Source: Candidatus Cloacimonadota bacterium
GTDB taxonomy: Bacteria > Cloacimonadota > Cloacimonadia > Cloacimonadales > TCS61
Direction: 5' to 3'
NCBI GenBank assembly: GCA_021734835.1
Contig: JAIPIH010000004.1
Span: 94,423-158,422, forward strand
DNA length: 64,000 nt
Positions 53,179 through 61,473 of this stretch are shown here, piece by piece; position 1 is the stretch's first letter, and every line of letters starts with the position of its first letter. The notes under the pieces are model-generated. The model was not told the origin of the DNA, searched no databases, and saw only the letters and a list, made by a program, of their open reading frames with translations. A program made the translations under genes and the position numbers.

Positions 53179-53924
53179 TATCTTTTTACGCTATGTATTG
53201 CTTTAGCAAATTCTCTAATTAATTTCGGATCAGGATCTGTTTCCAGGACATTTCCGGTAACAATAAAATCTGCACCAGCTATCGCTTTTTGTCTAGCAAC
53301 TTCGGGGGTTTTTATTCCCCCTCCCAGGATCAAAGGAAGTTCAACATTCTTTTTAACTGCATTTACCATCGCATCAGTAGCAGGATATTTTGCTCCGCTG
53401 CCAGCATCCATATAGATCAGCTTCAAACCGAGATACTTAGCTGCCAGAGCATGTGCTACCGCAAGATCATTTTTTTCCCGGGGCAGTGGTAAACTTCCAC
53501 TCATAAATTGTACAGATGTGCTGTTGCCCGATTCTATTATCATGTATGCAGTTCCAATCGCCTCTAAATTATAATATTTGATCAAGGGCGCAGCTCTTAC
53601 CTGCTCACCAATCAGCATTTGTGGATTACGACTGGTAATTACGCTTAGAAAAAGTATAGCATCAGCATGAGATGAGGAAAAATCAAAAATTCCGGGAAAA
53701 ATGAGCACCGGGATATTCACACTTTCCTTAATGATCTTCAAATTTGACTGGAATTTATTGTTAACCATTATACTACCGCCAACCAGTAAGGCATCAGCAC
53801 CGTTTTCTTCACATGATTTTGCCATGTATTTTGCGTTTTCTCCCTGTAATTCATCGGGATCGAGAAGGCAAACGTAACTTGCCTGTTTACGTGATAATTG
53901 TAACAATTTATCGTAAATTTTCAT
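53178..53924 (-). CDS. (S)-3-O-geranylgeranylglyceryl phosphate synthase family (archaeal-type ether lipid)
   Basis: This protein of about 248 residues has a TIM-barrel prenyltransferase pattern of the GGGPS/PcrB family: VCLLDPDELQGENAKYMAKS, GADALLVGGSIM, VPVLIFPG-like IPVLIFPGIFDFSSSHADAI, SVITSRNPQMLIGEQVRAA, YMIIESGN, YMDAGSGAKYPATDAMV, LILGGGIKTPEVA and GADFIVTGNVLETD. It joins a prenyl diphosphate to sn-glycerol-1-phosphate. Bacillus PcrB makes a heptaprenyl version, but the adjacent GGPP and DGGGP synthases favour the geranylgeranyl substrate. Start taken as ATG at 53922-53924; a TTG at 53931-53933 is in frame. Group II-type features fit FCB bacteria. Confidence 0.9.
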   Translation of the reverse strand: MKIYDKLLQLSRKQASYVCLLDPDELQGENAKYMAKSCEENGADALLVGGSIMVNNKFQSNLKIIKESVNIPVLIFPGIFDFSSSHADAILFLSVITSRNPQMLIGEQVRAAPLIKYYNLEAIGTAYMIIESGNSTSVQFMSGSLPLPREKNDLAVAHALAAKYLGLKLIYMDAGSGAKYPATDAMVNAVKKNVELPLILGGGIKTPEVARQKAIAGADFIVTGNVLETDPDPKLIREFAKAIHSVKR

Positions 53925-53925
53925 T

Positions 53926-54747
53926 TTAATCAACCCATAATATTATTAGTAAAATTAACATATCAATTTTAATCAACATAGAAGCCCTAGTAAATCTTGC
54001 TTTTATGCTTTTATCATATAAATAGTAGATTAGAAAAATTAAAGGTAAGGCGACTCCTGCTATAAAAGCGGATAATGTAACCATGCTGATTGAATCATAA
54101 TAAAACAAGTAAAGAGTATAAATGATAATTAATAAAACAGGCAAGATAGCAACAATGGCGATCTTTTTCCTGCCGATTCTGACAGCAAGAGTTTTTGCCT
54201 TTTGTTTTAAATCTCCCCTGATATCTTCTCCATCCTTCACGATCTCGCGCAAGAAAGTTCCCAAAAAAGCAAATACAAAAATGATCATTGAATTTTTGAG
54301 ATTATTATTACTCAATCCGCCGTATAAAAATATACTCGCTGTCGAAAGGGAGACAATAAGATTTCCAAGCAGTAAACTGACTTTAAAATACCTAGCATAA
54401 CTAAATAAGAGAATGCTATTGAGAATTGCGATTAATACACAATATAAATTCTGAGTAAAATAACTAGCTGTTATTCCCAGAATAAAAAGCATTACAGCAT
54501 AAATATAAGCAGCTTGAGGAGTAATTTTTCTGGAAGGTAGTATACGCTCGGGTCGATTAACGATATCGATTGGAATATCAAAGAAATCATTGATGACATA
54601 GCCGGCAGCAGCTATCAGAAATGCTGAACAAGCAGCAAAAAATACCGGAAGAAAATTATTTACTTCTGTAAGATAATAAGCACCAAAAAAAACTGAAAGA
54701 AAAACAAATATACAGTTAAAAGGACGTATTATCTTAATGAAAGCCAT
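53926..54747 (-). CDS. UbiA-type prenyltransferase, probable digeranylgeranylglyceryl phosphate synthase
   Basis: This 273-residue protein has eight or nine hydrophobic segments and the two acidic UbiA motifs: VINDFFDIPIDIVNRPERIL (N53, D54, D57, D61) and REIVKDGEDIRGDLKQKA (D172, D175, D179). The form of the second motif (REIVKDGEDIRGD) matches archaeal DGGGP synthases. Its product would be digeranylgeranylglyceryl phosphate, the backbone of archaeal diether lipids. It lies 9 nt after the GGPP synthase and just before GGGP synthase, with the stop sharing bases with the next start region. A menaquinone- or heme-type UbiA is less likely because of the neighbours. Confidence 0.88.
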   Translation of the reverse strand: MAFIKIIRPFNCIFVFLSVFFGAYYLTEVNNFLPVFFAACSAFLIAAAGYVINDFFDIPIDIVNRPERILPSRKITPQAAYIYAVMLFILGITASYFTQNLYCVLIAILNSILLFSYARYFKVSLLLGNLIVSLSTASIFLYGGLSNNNLKNSMIIFVFAFLGTFLREIVKDGEDIRGDLKQKAKTLAVRIGRKKIAIVAILPVLLIIIYTLYLFYYDSISMVTLSAFIAGVALPLIFLIYYLYDKSIKARFTRASMLIKIDMLILLIILWVD

Positions 54748-54756
54748 TATTATCTT

Positions 54757-55644
54757 TTATGGTAACCTTTCTTTTACTAGATTTACGAACTCTAGTAAGA
54801 TATCATTTGCTTTCATATTTTTTATCAGATTATAACAATCTCTTAATAATTTTTCCGCTTTCATTTTGGATTTTTCCAGACCGATAAGCGAAGGGTAGGT
54901 TGCTTTATGACTTTTTGAATCTCCGCCTGGGTTTTTCCCTAGAACTTCAAAGCTCCCGACCTCATCAAGAATATCATCTACGATCTGATACGCCAAACCG
55001 AGATTTAGGGCAAAGTTTCCCAGAGTTATGGAAAGATTCTCTTCCACACCTTCAATTACACAAGCTAATTCAACAGAAGCTTGCAGTAAAGCTCCGGTTT
55101 TTTTAAGATGAACATAACGAAGAGTATTAATATTTACCTTTTTCTTTGCTGATAAGATATCAACTGCCTGTCCACCGATCATTCCTCTAGTAGAAACAGA
55201 TTTAGTAAGGACATGAACACAATTGATAGCAGTCTGTTTATTGCTTATTTCCGTCAATAGTTCAATAGCTTTTGTAATCAAGGCATCACCGGTTAAAATA
55301 GCTGTTGCTTCACTAAATTTTACATGACAGCTTGGTTTTCCCCTTCGTTCTGAAGAATTATCCACACTTGGAAGATCGTCATGGATCAAAGAAGCGGTAT
55401 GCACAAATTCCAAAGCACAAGCAACCGGCAATAGTCTTTTCAGTCGATTTATATTTTTTCTTCTGATCAGCATCTCATAAGTAGCAAAAAACAGCATAGG
55501 TCTCATGCGTTTCCCACCGCTAAATACACTGTATCTCATTGCTTCGTGAAGCTCTTGCGGATATTCATCTGCTGGTGATAAATATTTATCCAGTGCTTTT
55601 TCTAAAATCCTTGTTCTTGTTTTAAAATATTCCTGTACTAACAA
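54757..55644 (-). CDS. Polyprenyl synthetase, probable geranylgeranyl diphosphate synthase
   Basis: This 295-residue head-to-tail prenyltransferase has the first aspartate-rich motif HDDLPSVDNSSERRGKPSCH (Asp89, Asp90, Asp95) and the second YQIVDDILDEVG (Asp223, Asp224, Asp227). The residue five before the first motif is Ala84, a small residue in the position that sets chain length (CrtE-type GGPP synthases have Ala, FPP synthases a bulky aromatic). With Ser85 this predicts C20 product, though not proof. AALEFVHTASLIHDD-type context supports this. It is followed within 9 nt by the UbiA-type enzyme and preceded by the oxidoreductase 19 nt upstream. Confidence 0.9.
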   Translation of the reverse strand: MLVQEYFKTRTRILEKALDKYLSPADEYPQELHEAMRYSVFSGGKRMRPMLFFATYEMLIRRKNINRLKRLLPVACALEFVHTASLIHDDLPSVDNSSERRGKPSCHVKFSEATAILTGDALITKAIELLTEISNKQTAINCVHVLTKSVSTRGMIGGQAVDILSAKKKVNINTLRYVHLKKTGALLQASVELACVIEGVEENLSITLGNFALNLGLAYQIVDDILDEVGSFEVLGKNPGGDSKSHKATYPSLIGLEKSKMKAEKLLRDCYNLIKNMKANDILLEFVNLVKERLP

Positions 55645-55663
55645 TTACTTTTCCCTCTTTATT

Positions 55664-56695
55664 TTACTTTAACGGAAGGGCAACTTTCTTGCCGAGTTTA
55701 GCTGATCTGTACAAAGCCAATATCAGCTCAAGAGATTTTCTGCCGCTTCTTCCATCGGTATTTGCCGTATCTTCCCCGCGTATCACATCCACAACATTCT
55801 GTAAGTAACCCTGATGTCCAAAACCATATATACTTTTCGGATCTGTTTTTGCAGTTTCAATGAGTTTATCATCGTCGTCATAATCTTTAAAATCCCAATG
55901 TTCAATTTGATTTACTGCTATTCCGCCGATCTTGACGGTACCATTCTCGCCCATAATGGTAATTGATCCTTCTAAATTTTTTGGGAAAGTGTTCATTGTA
56001 ACTTCAACCGTACCTAAAGCACCGCTTCTAAAACGTATGATACCTGTACCCATATCTTCAGTTTCTATGCTGTGGTTCAAGGTTGCTGTGAAAGCCATCA
56101 CTGCATCCACTGGTCCCATCATCCATTGGATCAGATCAAAATAATGAGAAGCCTGATTCATAAAAGCTCCTCCATCAAATTCCCAGGTACCTCTCCATTT
56201 AGCAAGATCATAGTAACTTTGAGGTCGTGCCCAGCGCACTGTTGCGTTAGCACTGAACAACCTTCCGAATCGGCCTTTATCTATTGCTTTTTTTAGCAGC
56301 TGGATTGACGGATTTAAACGGTTTTGTTTGACTACAAATAATTTAACCTGATTCTCATCACAGGCTTTAACAAGGGCGTCTGCTGAATTTAGATCGATAG
56401 CCATAGGTTTTTCTGTGATCACATGGAGCTTACTTTTGGCAGCTTCAATTCCCATTTGTGGATGCATCCCGCTGGGAGTGCAAATAATAACAGCGTCAAT
56501 TTTTTCAGAATTCAACATTTTCTTATAGTCTGTATAGTGCGATTTAATGTTATATTTTTTTGCTGAGTCGATCGCACGTTGCGGAATTGTATCTGCACAA
56601 GCAATAACTTTTGCGCCTTCGATTTGTTCAATTGCTTCAAAATGTTTAGCTGAAATCCTACCACACCCGATCAGTGCAAAATTTACATTTATCAT
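55664..56695 (-). CDS. Gfo/Idh/MocA family oxidoreductase
   Basis: This 343-residue NAD(P)-dependent enzyme has the N-terminal cofactor motif FALIGCGRISAKHFEAIEQI, VIICTPSGMHPQMGIEAAKS, the catalytic Lys in HVITEKPMAIDLNSADALV and a C-terminal sheet domain. Such enzymes oxidise or reduce sugars and related compounds; the family is broad, so the substrate is open. It begins the lipid operon, with a promoter-like element upstream, and is 19 nt before the GGPP synthase. It is not a glycerol-1-phosphate dehydrogenase, which belongs to a different (iron-dependent dehydrogenase-like) fold. Confidence 0.9.
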   Translation of the reverse strand: MINVNFALIGCGRISAKHFEAIEQIEGAKVIACADTIPQRAIDSAKKYNIKSHYTDYKKMLNSEKIDAVIICTPSGMHPQMGIEAAKSKLHVITEKPMAIDLNSADALVKACDENQVKLFVVKQNRLNPSIQLLKKAIDKGRFGRLFSANATVRWARPQSYYDLAKWRGTWEFDGGAFMNQASHYFDLIQWMMGPVDAVMAFTATLNHSIETEDMGTGIIRFRSGALGTVEVTMNTFPKNLEGSITIMGENGTVKIGGIAVNQIEHWDFKDYDDDDKLIETAKTDPKSIYGFGHQGYLQNVVDVIRGEDTANTDGRSGRKSLELILALYRSAKLGKKVALPLK

Positions 56696-56735
56696 ATATT
56701 CAAACCCCTATTAAAACATATATCATAAGTTTATC

Positions 56736-56764
56736 CAAATAAATAATATGTTTTTAACTGTCAA
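56736..56764 (-). promoter_or_regulatory. Candidate promoter of the ether-lipid gene run
   Basis: On the minus strand TTGACA (56764-56759), a 17-nt spacer and TATTTG (56741-56736) lie 64 nt before the oxidoreductase ATG. The whole minus-strand run to moxR has no large gap after this point, so it may drive all ten genes. Confidence 0.5.
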
Positions 56765-56923
56765 TGAATAATTGCTTGATGCGAGTTGATTATTGCAGGC
56801 ATAAATTGTAATTTTGCTTACTATTTTTCAACCTGAAAATTTCAAAAAAATGATTGAATTCAGCAAGTTAAAAAAGTTCATTATGCTAAAATACCATAAT
56901 ACAAAAAGTTACCGAAAAAGTTC

Positions 56924-56929
56924 TTGACA
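56924..56929 (+). promoter_or_regulatory. Candidate -35 element of the HU gene
   Basis: A perfect TTGACA lies 60 nt before the HU ATG; the hexamer 17 nt further on is AACAAA, with a TATCTT 10 nt after the -35 box, so the -10 is uncertain. AAGGAG is found before the ATG. Confidence 0.4.
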
Positions 56930-56988
56930 GATAAAAGCCTATCTTAAACAAAGAGATTCGATGATAAATTAATAAGGAGTAATGAATT

Positions 56989-57282
56989 ATGACAAAATCA
57001 GATTTAGTAAGGGTTATTTCAGCAGAAACTGGAATTATTCGTAAAGATGTTGCGCTCGCTGTAGATGCGTTTTTAGATTCAGTTAAGGATTCCCTGAAAG
57101 AAGGAAAACACATTGAGATCAGAGGATTTGGGACATATAAGCTTAAACAACGTAAATCACGAATCGGTCGTAATCCCAAAACAGATGAGAAAGTAAAAGT
57201 TCCGGCACGCATTGTTCCGACTTTCAAATTTTCAAGAGCCTTTAAAGATGAGGTTAATGACGCAAATCAAGATAAACTTTAA
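56989..57282 (+). CDS. hup: HU/IHF family DNA-binding protein
   Basis: This 97-residue histone-like protein has the family core: the N-terminal helices (MTKSDLVRVISAETGI and DVALAVDAFLDSVKDSL), the turn KEGKHIEIRGFGTYKLKQRK and the beta-arm RIGRNPKTDEKVKVPARIVP (Pro at the DNA-intercalating tip region), then FKFSRAFKDEV. IHF and HU cannot be told apart here. It compacts and bends DNA. It is followed 17 nt later by a small basic ribosome-associated-type gene, and the pair ends at a terminator at 57421-57453. Confidence 0.95.
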   Translation: MTKSDLVRVISAETGIIRKDVALAVDAFLDSVKDSLKEGKHIEIRGFGTYKLKQRKSRIGRNPKTDEKVKVPARIVPTFKFSRAFKDEVNDANQDKL

Positions 57283-57299
57283 GTAAATTTGGAGGATAA

Positions 57300-57395
57300 A
57301 TGCCCTGCGGAAAGAAAAGAAAACGTTATAAAATTGCAAATCACAAAAGAAAGAAGAGACTTCGCAAGAATAGACATAAGAAAAAAGGTAAATAA
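57300..57395 (+). CDS. 31-residue basic protein of AURKAIP1/COX24 type (possible small-subunit ribosomal protein)
   Basis: The open frame reads MPCGKKRKRYKIANHKRKKR then LRKNRHKKKGK and stops. GGAGG at 57291-57295 with 4-nt spacing precedes the ATG. The KKRKR-x-KI-x-NHKRKKR-x-RK-NRHKKK pattern matches the conserved C-terminal motif of AURKAIP1/COX24 (mitochondrial mS38). In bacteria similar tiny proteins are reported as ribosome-associated (bS22-like). It lies between HU and a terminator, so it is probably co-transcribed with HU. The gene is short but the composition and Shine-Dalgarno make it convincing. Confidence 0.85.
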   Translation: MPCGKKRKRYKIANHKRKKRLRKNRHKKKGK

Positions 57396-57420
57396 TTAAT
57401 TTTTGCAGGTTTAAATAAAT

Positions 57421-57453
57421 TAACCGGGTTTACTAATTAAGCCCGGTTTTTTT
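57421..57453 (+). terminator. Intrinsic terminator after HU and the 31-residue gene
   Basis: ACCGGG (57423-57428) pairs with CCCGGT (57442-57447), and GGGTTTA pairs partly with TAAGCCC around it. T7 follows. The convergent DUF523 gene ends at 57452, inside the T-run. Confidence 0.9.
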
Positions 57454-57865
57454 ATAGATCATTTTCAGTTATTATTACTAATCCCTTTTGGGATAATAAC
57501 TTTGCGGTAATACCGATTCCCGCAACGATTCGCCCTGTATGTGAACCATCATAAATTTTACCAAATCCGCAAGAGGGTGATCTTTGTTTCAGTATTGCTT
57601 TATGGCAACCAAATAACTCTGCGATTCGTAAAGTTTCTTTTGCTCCTTTTTTAAATTGATTAGTTACATTCTCACCTTTCTTGTTGAAGACCTTATCGTT
57701 AATTATTTCTGAAGGTATTCTTGGTGTAGGTAAACCACCTAATTGCTCCGGGCAAATCGGAATAGCAAGTCCTTTTTTTACTAATTCTATAACTTTACTG
57801 TTTTCGTTGCTTTTACCATCATAACGGCATTTCAATCCTGCTAAACACGCACTTACAAGTATCAT
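57452..57865 (-). CDS. DUF523 domain-containing protein
   Basis: This 137-residue cytoplasmic protein has the family pattern: ILVSACLAGLKCRYDGKSNE at the N-terminus, AIPICPEQLGGLPTPRIPSE, and the C-terminal half with ILKQRSPSCGFGKIYDGSHT and GRIVAGIGITAKLLSQKG. Four conserved Cys suggest metal or iron-sulfur binding. The function is not established. It lies 12 nt after mutS on the same strand. Confidence 0.9.
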   Translation of the reverse strand: MILVSACLAGLKCRYDGKSNENSKVIELVKKGLAIPICPEQLGGLPTPRIPSEIINDKVFNKKGENVTNQFKKGAKETLRIAELFGCHKAILKQRSPSCGFGKIYDGSHTGRIVAGIGITAKLLSQKGLVIITENDL

Positions 57866-57877
57866 AAATACTCCCGG

Positions 57878-60505
57878 TTATAACTTTTCTTTCAGCTCAG
57901 ATAATTTATTTATTGCTTCGATAGGTGTTAGAGAATCGATATCCAGTTCTTTAATTGCTTCTAAAATTTCATTTTTCTCTTCAGATTTTTCTACTATTGC
58001 TTCAAAGATATCCAATTGATTTGAGTAATTATTGGTTAATTGTTTTTTTGCAGTAGAAGAAAGACCCTGAGGACTTATTTCATGTTCTTCCAGATTTTTC
58101 AAGATCTGTTTAGCTCTAGAAATTACCTTCTTGGGAACTCCAGCCAATCTTGCAACTTGTATCCCGTAGCTTTGATCAGCAGAACCTCTTTCAATTTTTC
58201 TCAGAAAAATGATCTCATCATTCCACTCTTTCACTACTATATTGAAGTTTTTTACTCTGGGCAGGATATTTTCTAATTCAGTTAGTTCATGATAATGAGT
58301 CGCAAATAGAGTTTTACCACAAATTTTAGGATTATTATGGATAAATTCCACAATTGACCAGGCAAGGCTTAATCCATCAAAGGTACTTGTTCCTCGTCCT
58401 ATTTCATCTAATAAGGTCAGTGATTTTGGTGTTGCCGAATTTAATATATTAGCAACTTCTATCATTTCAACCAGGAAAGTACTTTGACCCATTGCTAGGT
58501 TATCAGAAGCACCTACTCGGGTAAAGACCTTATCAAATATAGGTAAACTAGCACTTTTTGCTGGAATATGACAGCCCATTTGTGCCATTATAGCCAGCAG
58601 CGCAACTTGCCTGAGATATGTGGATTTTCCGGCCATGTTAGGTCCTGTTATTAATGAGATCTGATTATCCTTGTCATTAAGTTTAATATTATTAGGAATA
58701 AAGTCCTTATCGGATAGCAGCTTTTCAATAACAGGATGTCGGCTATCCACTATATTGACAATTCCCTCATCGTTAAATTCCGGCATAATATAATTATTTT
58801 TATAAGCAAGTTGAGCCAAGTTTGCTAGAACGTCAATATCTGCAATAACTTCAGCATATTGTTGTATAGATTCGATTTTATTGTAGAGTATTTCTCTGAT
58901 CTCAGTAAATAATTCGTATTCCAGGTTTTTGATCCTTTCTTCGGCACCGAGCACTTTAGATTCATAATCTTTTAACTGTGGGCTGATAAATCTTTCTGAA
59001 TTTACCAGTGTTTGTTTTCTGATGTAGTGTTCAGGAATTTGATCTTTGTATTTCTTCGTAACTTCGATATAGTACCCAAAAACTTTATTATAATTTACCT
59101 TCAGGGACGAGATCCCTGTTGCATTTCTCTCTTCCGCTTCTAGTTTAGCGATCCAGCTTTTACCATTATTACTAACTTCTTTTAACTCATCCAGGTTATT
59201 ATTATATCCCTCTTTAATAATATTTCCTGCAGTTATTAAGAGGGGCGGTTCTTCCTGCAGTGATTCATTGATCAAATTGATTATATCGGTATAATCAAGA
59301 ATTTTACTGTTTAATGATTTGATATAATCATTTTCAATTCCCTTCAGCATTGTAGAGAGTAAACTTGCAGTTTCGAGATAATCTTTTAAAGCTGCGACAT
59401 CTCTGGGATTAACGCGCTTTGTTCCAATCTTTCCTAAAATTCTACTAAGATCACCAATTACTTTTAACAATGTACGTATATCTTCCGTCACGGAATAGTT
59501 ATTCTTCAAAGCTTGAACAGCGTTCAAACGCTGTTCTATATGCATTTTAATTATAAGGGGATTTAACATCCATTCGCGAAGTTTACGAGCTCCCATAGGA
59601 GTTTTGGTTTCATCTAAAATTGAGATCAGACTGCCAAAAGAACTATTATATCTGATAGATTTGATCAATTCCAGATTTCTACGCGATATCTCGTCTAATT
59701 GCATAAAATGTTTTGTTGTATAAAATTCAATTTTACCGATATGTTTAAGTTCATTATTTTTTAATGATTTCAAATAGGATAGAACAGCACCTGCAGCTGT
59801 AGTTGCAAACAATTTGTTCTGTAGTCCAAAACCATCTAAAGATGCAGTTCCAAAATGCTTCAGTAAGGCTTGCTCTGCTTCTTTTGAATCAAAATACCAA
59901 CTATCAAAAATTGTAACTGTCGGGTTATATTCAATTTTTAGTGAGGAGATCAAAGTTTCACTTTCTTCATTCTGCACTACTAATTCAGCAGGTTTTAATC
60001 TTAATATCTCATTTTTAAGCTCTTCTTGGTTTAATTCTGTACAATTAAAATCTCCGGTAGATGCATCGATTATTGCAAAACCGAATAATGTTGATTTTTT
60101 CCCTTTATAAACGCAACCCAGATAAGTATGATCAACAGAATCTATATATCTGTCATCAATGATAGATCCCGGAGTAACTATATCAGTGATTCCTCTTTTT
60201 ACCAAACCTTTGGCTTTTTTTGGATCTTCAATTTGATCGCAAATTACAACTTTAATGCCATTTTTTACCAACTTATCAAGATAATTTTCTAACGCATGAT
60301 ATGGGAAACCCGCCAATGGGATGGGGTTATCGACTTTTTTGTTTCTGGCTGTAAGTGTAATGCCTAATATTTTGGAAGCAGTTTTGGCATCTTCGAAAAA
60401 AGTTTCATAAAAGTCACCCATTCTAAATAAAACTAATTTATCCTGATGTTTCTCTTTGATAGCAATAAATTGCTTAAGCATGGGAGTTAAGTTTTCTGTT
60501 TTCAT
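57878..60505 (-). CDS. mutS: DNA mismatch repair protein MutS
   Basis: This 875-residue protein recognises base mismatches and small loops. The N-terminal domain has the mismatch-contacting F-Y-E in LFRMGDFYETFFEDA. The ATPase domain has the Walker A LITGPNMAGKSTYLRQVALL, GASDNLAMGQSTFLVEM, the Walker B SLTLLDEIGRGTSTFDGLSL and FATHYHELTELE. Length is normal for MutS1. No mutL is next to it. It is preceded by a SPOR-TPR protein and Rho, and followed by DUF523. Confidence 0.97.
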   Translation of the reverse strand: MKTENLTPMLKQFIAIKEKHQDKLVLFRMGDFYETFFEDAKTASKILGITLTARNKKVDNPIPLAGFPYHALENYLDKLVKNGIKVVICDQIEDPKKAKGLVKRGITDIVTPGSIIDDRYIDSVDHTYLGCVYKGKKSTLFGFAIIDASTGDFNCTELNQEELKNEILRLKPAELVVQNEESETLISSLKIEYNPTVTIFDSWYFDSKEAEQALLKHFGTASLDGFGLQNKLFATTAAGAVLSYLKSLKNNELKHIGKIEFYTTKHFMQLDEISRRNLELIKSIRYNSSFGSLISILDETKTPMGARKLREWMLNPLIIKMHIEQRLNAVQALKNNYSVTEDIRTLLKVIGDLSRILGKIGTKRVNPRDVAALKDYLETASLLSTMLKGIENDYIKSLNSKILDYTDIINLINESLQEEPPLLITAGNIIKEGYNNNLDELKEVSNNGKSWIAKLEAEERNATGISSLKVNYNKVFGYYIEVTKKYKDQIPEHYIRKQTLVNSERFISPQLKDYESKVLGAEERIKNLEYELFTEIREILYNKIESIQQYAEVIADIDVLANLAQLAYKNNYIMPEFNDEGIVNIVDSRHPVIEKLLSDKDFIPNNIKLNDKDNQISLITGPNMAGKSTYLRQVALLAIMAQMGCHIPAKSASLPIFDKVFTRVGASDNLAMGQSTFLVEMIEVANILNSATPKSLTLLDEIGRGTSTFDGLSLAWSIVEFIHNNPKICGKTLFATHYHELTELENILPRVKNFNIVVKEWNDEIIFLRKIERGSADQSYGIQVARLAGVPKKVISRAKQILKNLEEHEISPQGLSSTAKKQLTNNYSNQLDIFEAIVEKSEEKNEILEAIKELDIDSLTPIEAINKLSELKEKL

Positions 60506-60515
60506 AGTAAAATAT

Positions 60516-61472
60516 TCAATATCGCTTTATCACATAAAAGCTGAAGTCGTTTGCTCTAAGTTTTTGCATAATTTCTTTTAAATCATCTTTTTCATCAAAT
60601 GGTCCAGCAGCAACAACGTAAAGCTTGCTACTGTCTTTAATTTTTGAGAAAACAATGTGGTTATAACCTACTACTTTGATCTTTTCTCCATATTGTCTGG
60701 CGCTGGCTTCAGAACTGAATGCCCCGACTTGAAGGTAGATCTTAAGATCTTCACCTGTTGCGGCTTTAGTGTCATCCTCAATATCATTTTTTCTAAAGGA
60801 GGTTATATCTAATGGATCAAGTTCCAATTTTTTTTCTTTACCGAGATTATAGATCCTATCATCTGCTAAATAACAGTATTGATCATACGGAAAGTCTTGT
60901 TTTAACTTTTTATAAAACATAAGAGCTTGGGTATATTTACCCTGCTTTTCTTTACAAATTCCCATTGTGTAATGTAATAAGGCGATGTTATTATTAATAT
61001 ATTTCGAGGTTCTCAAACTTTCTAAAGTATTATAGGCACGCTTATACATATTTTGTTGTAAATAAGCATCTGCGATCAGAAAATAAGCATTTTCAATTTT
61101 AGCTCTATCGTCTGATTCTGCTATATAAATTTGGCTGGAAACAATAGCGAGTTGATTTTTACCTATTTTTAAATATGCTTTTGCCAGCCAGTATTGTTTA
61201 TCTGTTATATTTTCATGGTAGATTTTTTTTAATTTGGATATTGAACTTTTAAAATCACGTTCAAAGTAAGCAAGTTTGGCTAATTCAAATAGAGATTGTT
61301 GACCATATAAAGAGGAATTGTCTTCCTGATAAACACCTTCTAAAATCTGTTTCATTTTGATAGTATCTATTTCTTTTTTTGCTGCATTATATTGATCTTT
61401 TTGTGTGGTGTTACCGTAAACAAATATTATTGTATTAACTAAAATTAACAAAATTAAAATTTCTTTTTTCAT
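60516..61472 (-). CDS. Exported TPR protein with C-terminal SPOR domain
   Basis: This protein of about 318 residues has a signal peptide (MKKEILILLILVNTIIFVYG), a helical TPR-like region (ELAKLAYFERDFKSSISKLK, NAYFLIADAYLQQNMYKRAY, LHYTMGICKEKQGKYTQALM) and a SPOR domain at the end (IYLQVGAFSSEASARQYGEK, then SSKLYVVAAGPFDEKDDL). SPOR domains bind denuded septal peptidoglycan. A longer frame begins at 61484 inside the U32 gene end, but the ATG at 61470-61472 gives the clean signal peptide and is preferred. Confidence 0.85.
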   Translation of the reverse strand: MKKEILILLILVNTIIFVYGNTTQKDQYNAAKKEIDTIKMKQILEGVYQEDNSSLYGQQSLFELAKLAYFERDFKSSISKLKKIYHENITDKQYWLAKAYLKIGKNQLAIVSSQIYIAESDDRAKIENAYFLIADAYLQQNMYKRAYNTLESLRTSKYINNNIALLHYTMGICKEKQGKYTQALMFYKKLKQDFPYDQYCYLADDRIYNLGKEKKLELDPLDITSFRKNDIEDDTKAATGEDLKIYLQVGAFSSEASARQYGEKIKVVGYNHIVFSKIKDSSKLYVVAAGPFDEKDDLKEIMQKLRANDFSFYVIKRY

Positions 61473-61473
61473 A

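Noticed and set aside
55664..56695. Gfo/Idh oxidoreductase as the missing glycerol-1-phosphate dehydrogenase
   Set aside because: It has the Gfo/Idh fold and EKP catalytic motif; G1P dehydrogenases belong to a different family.
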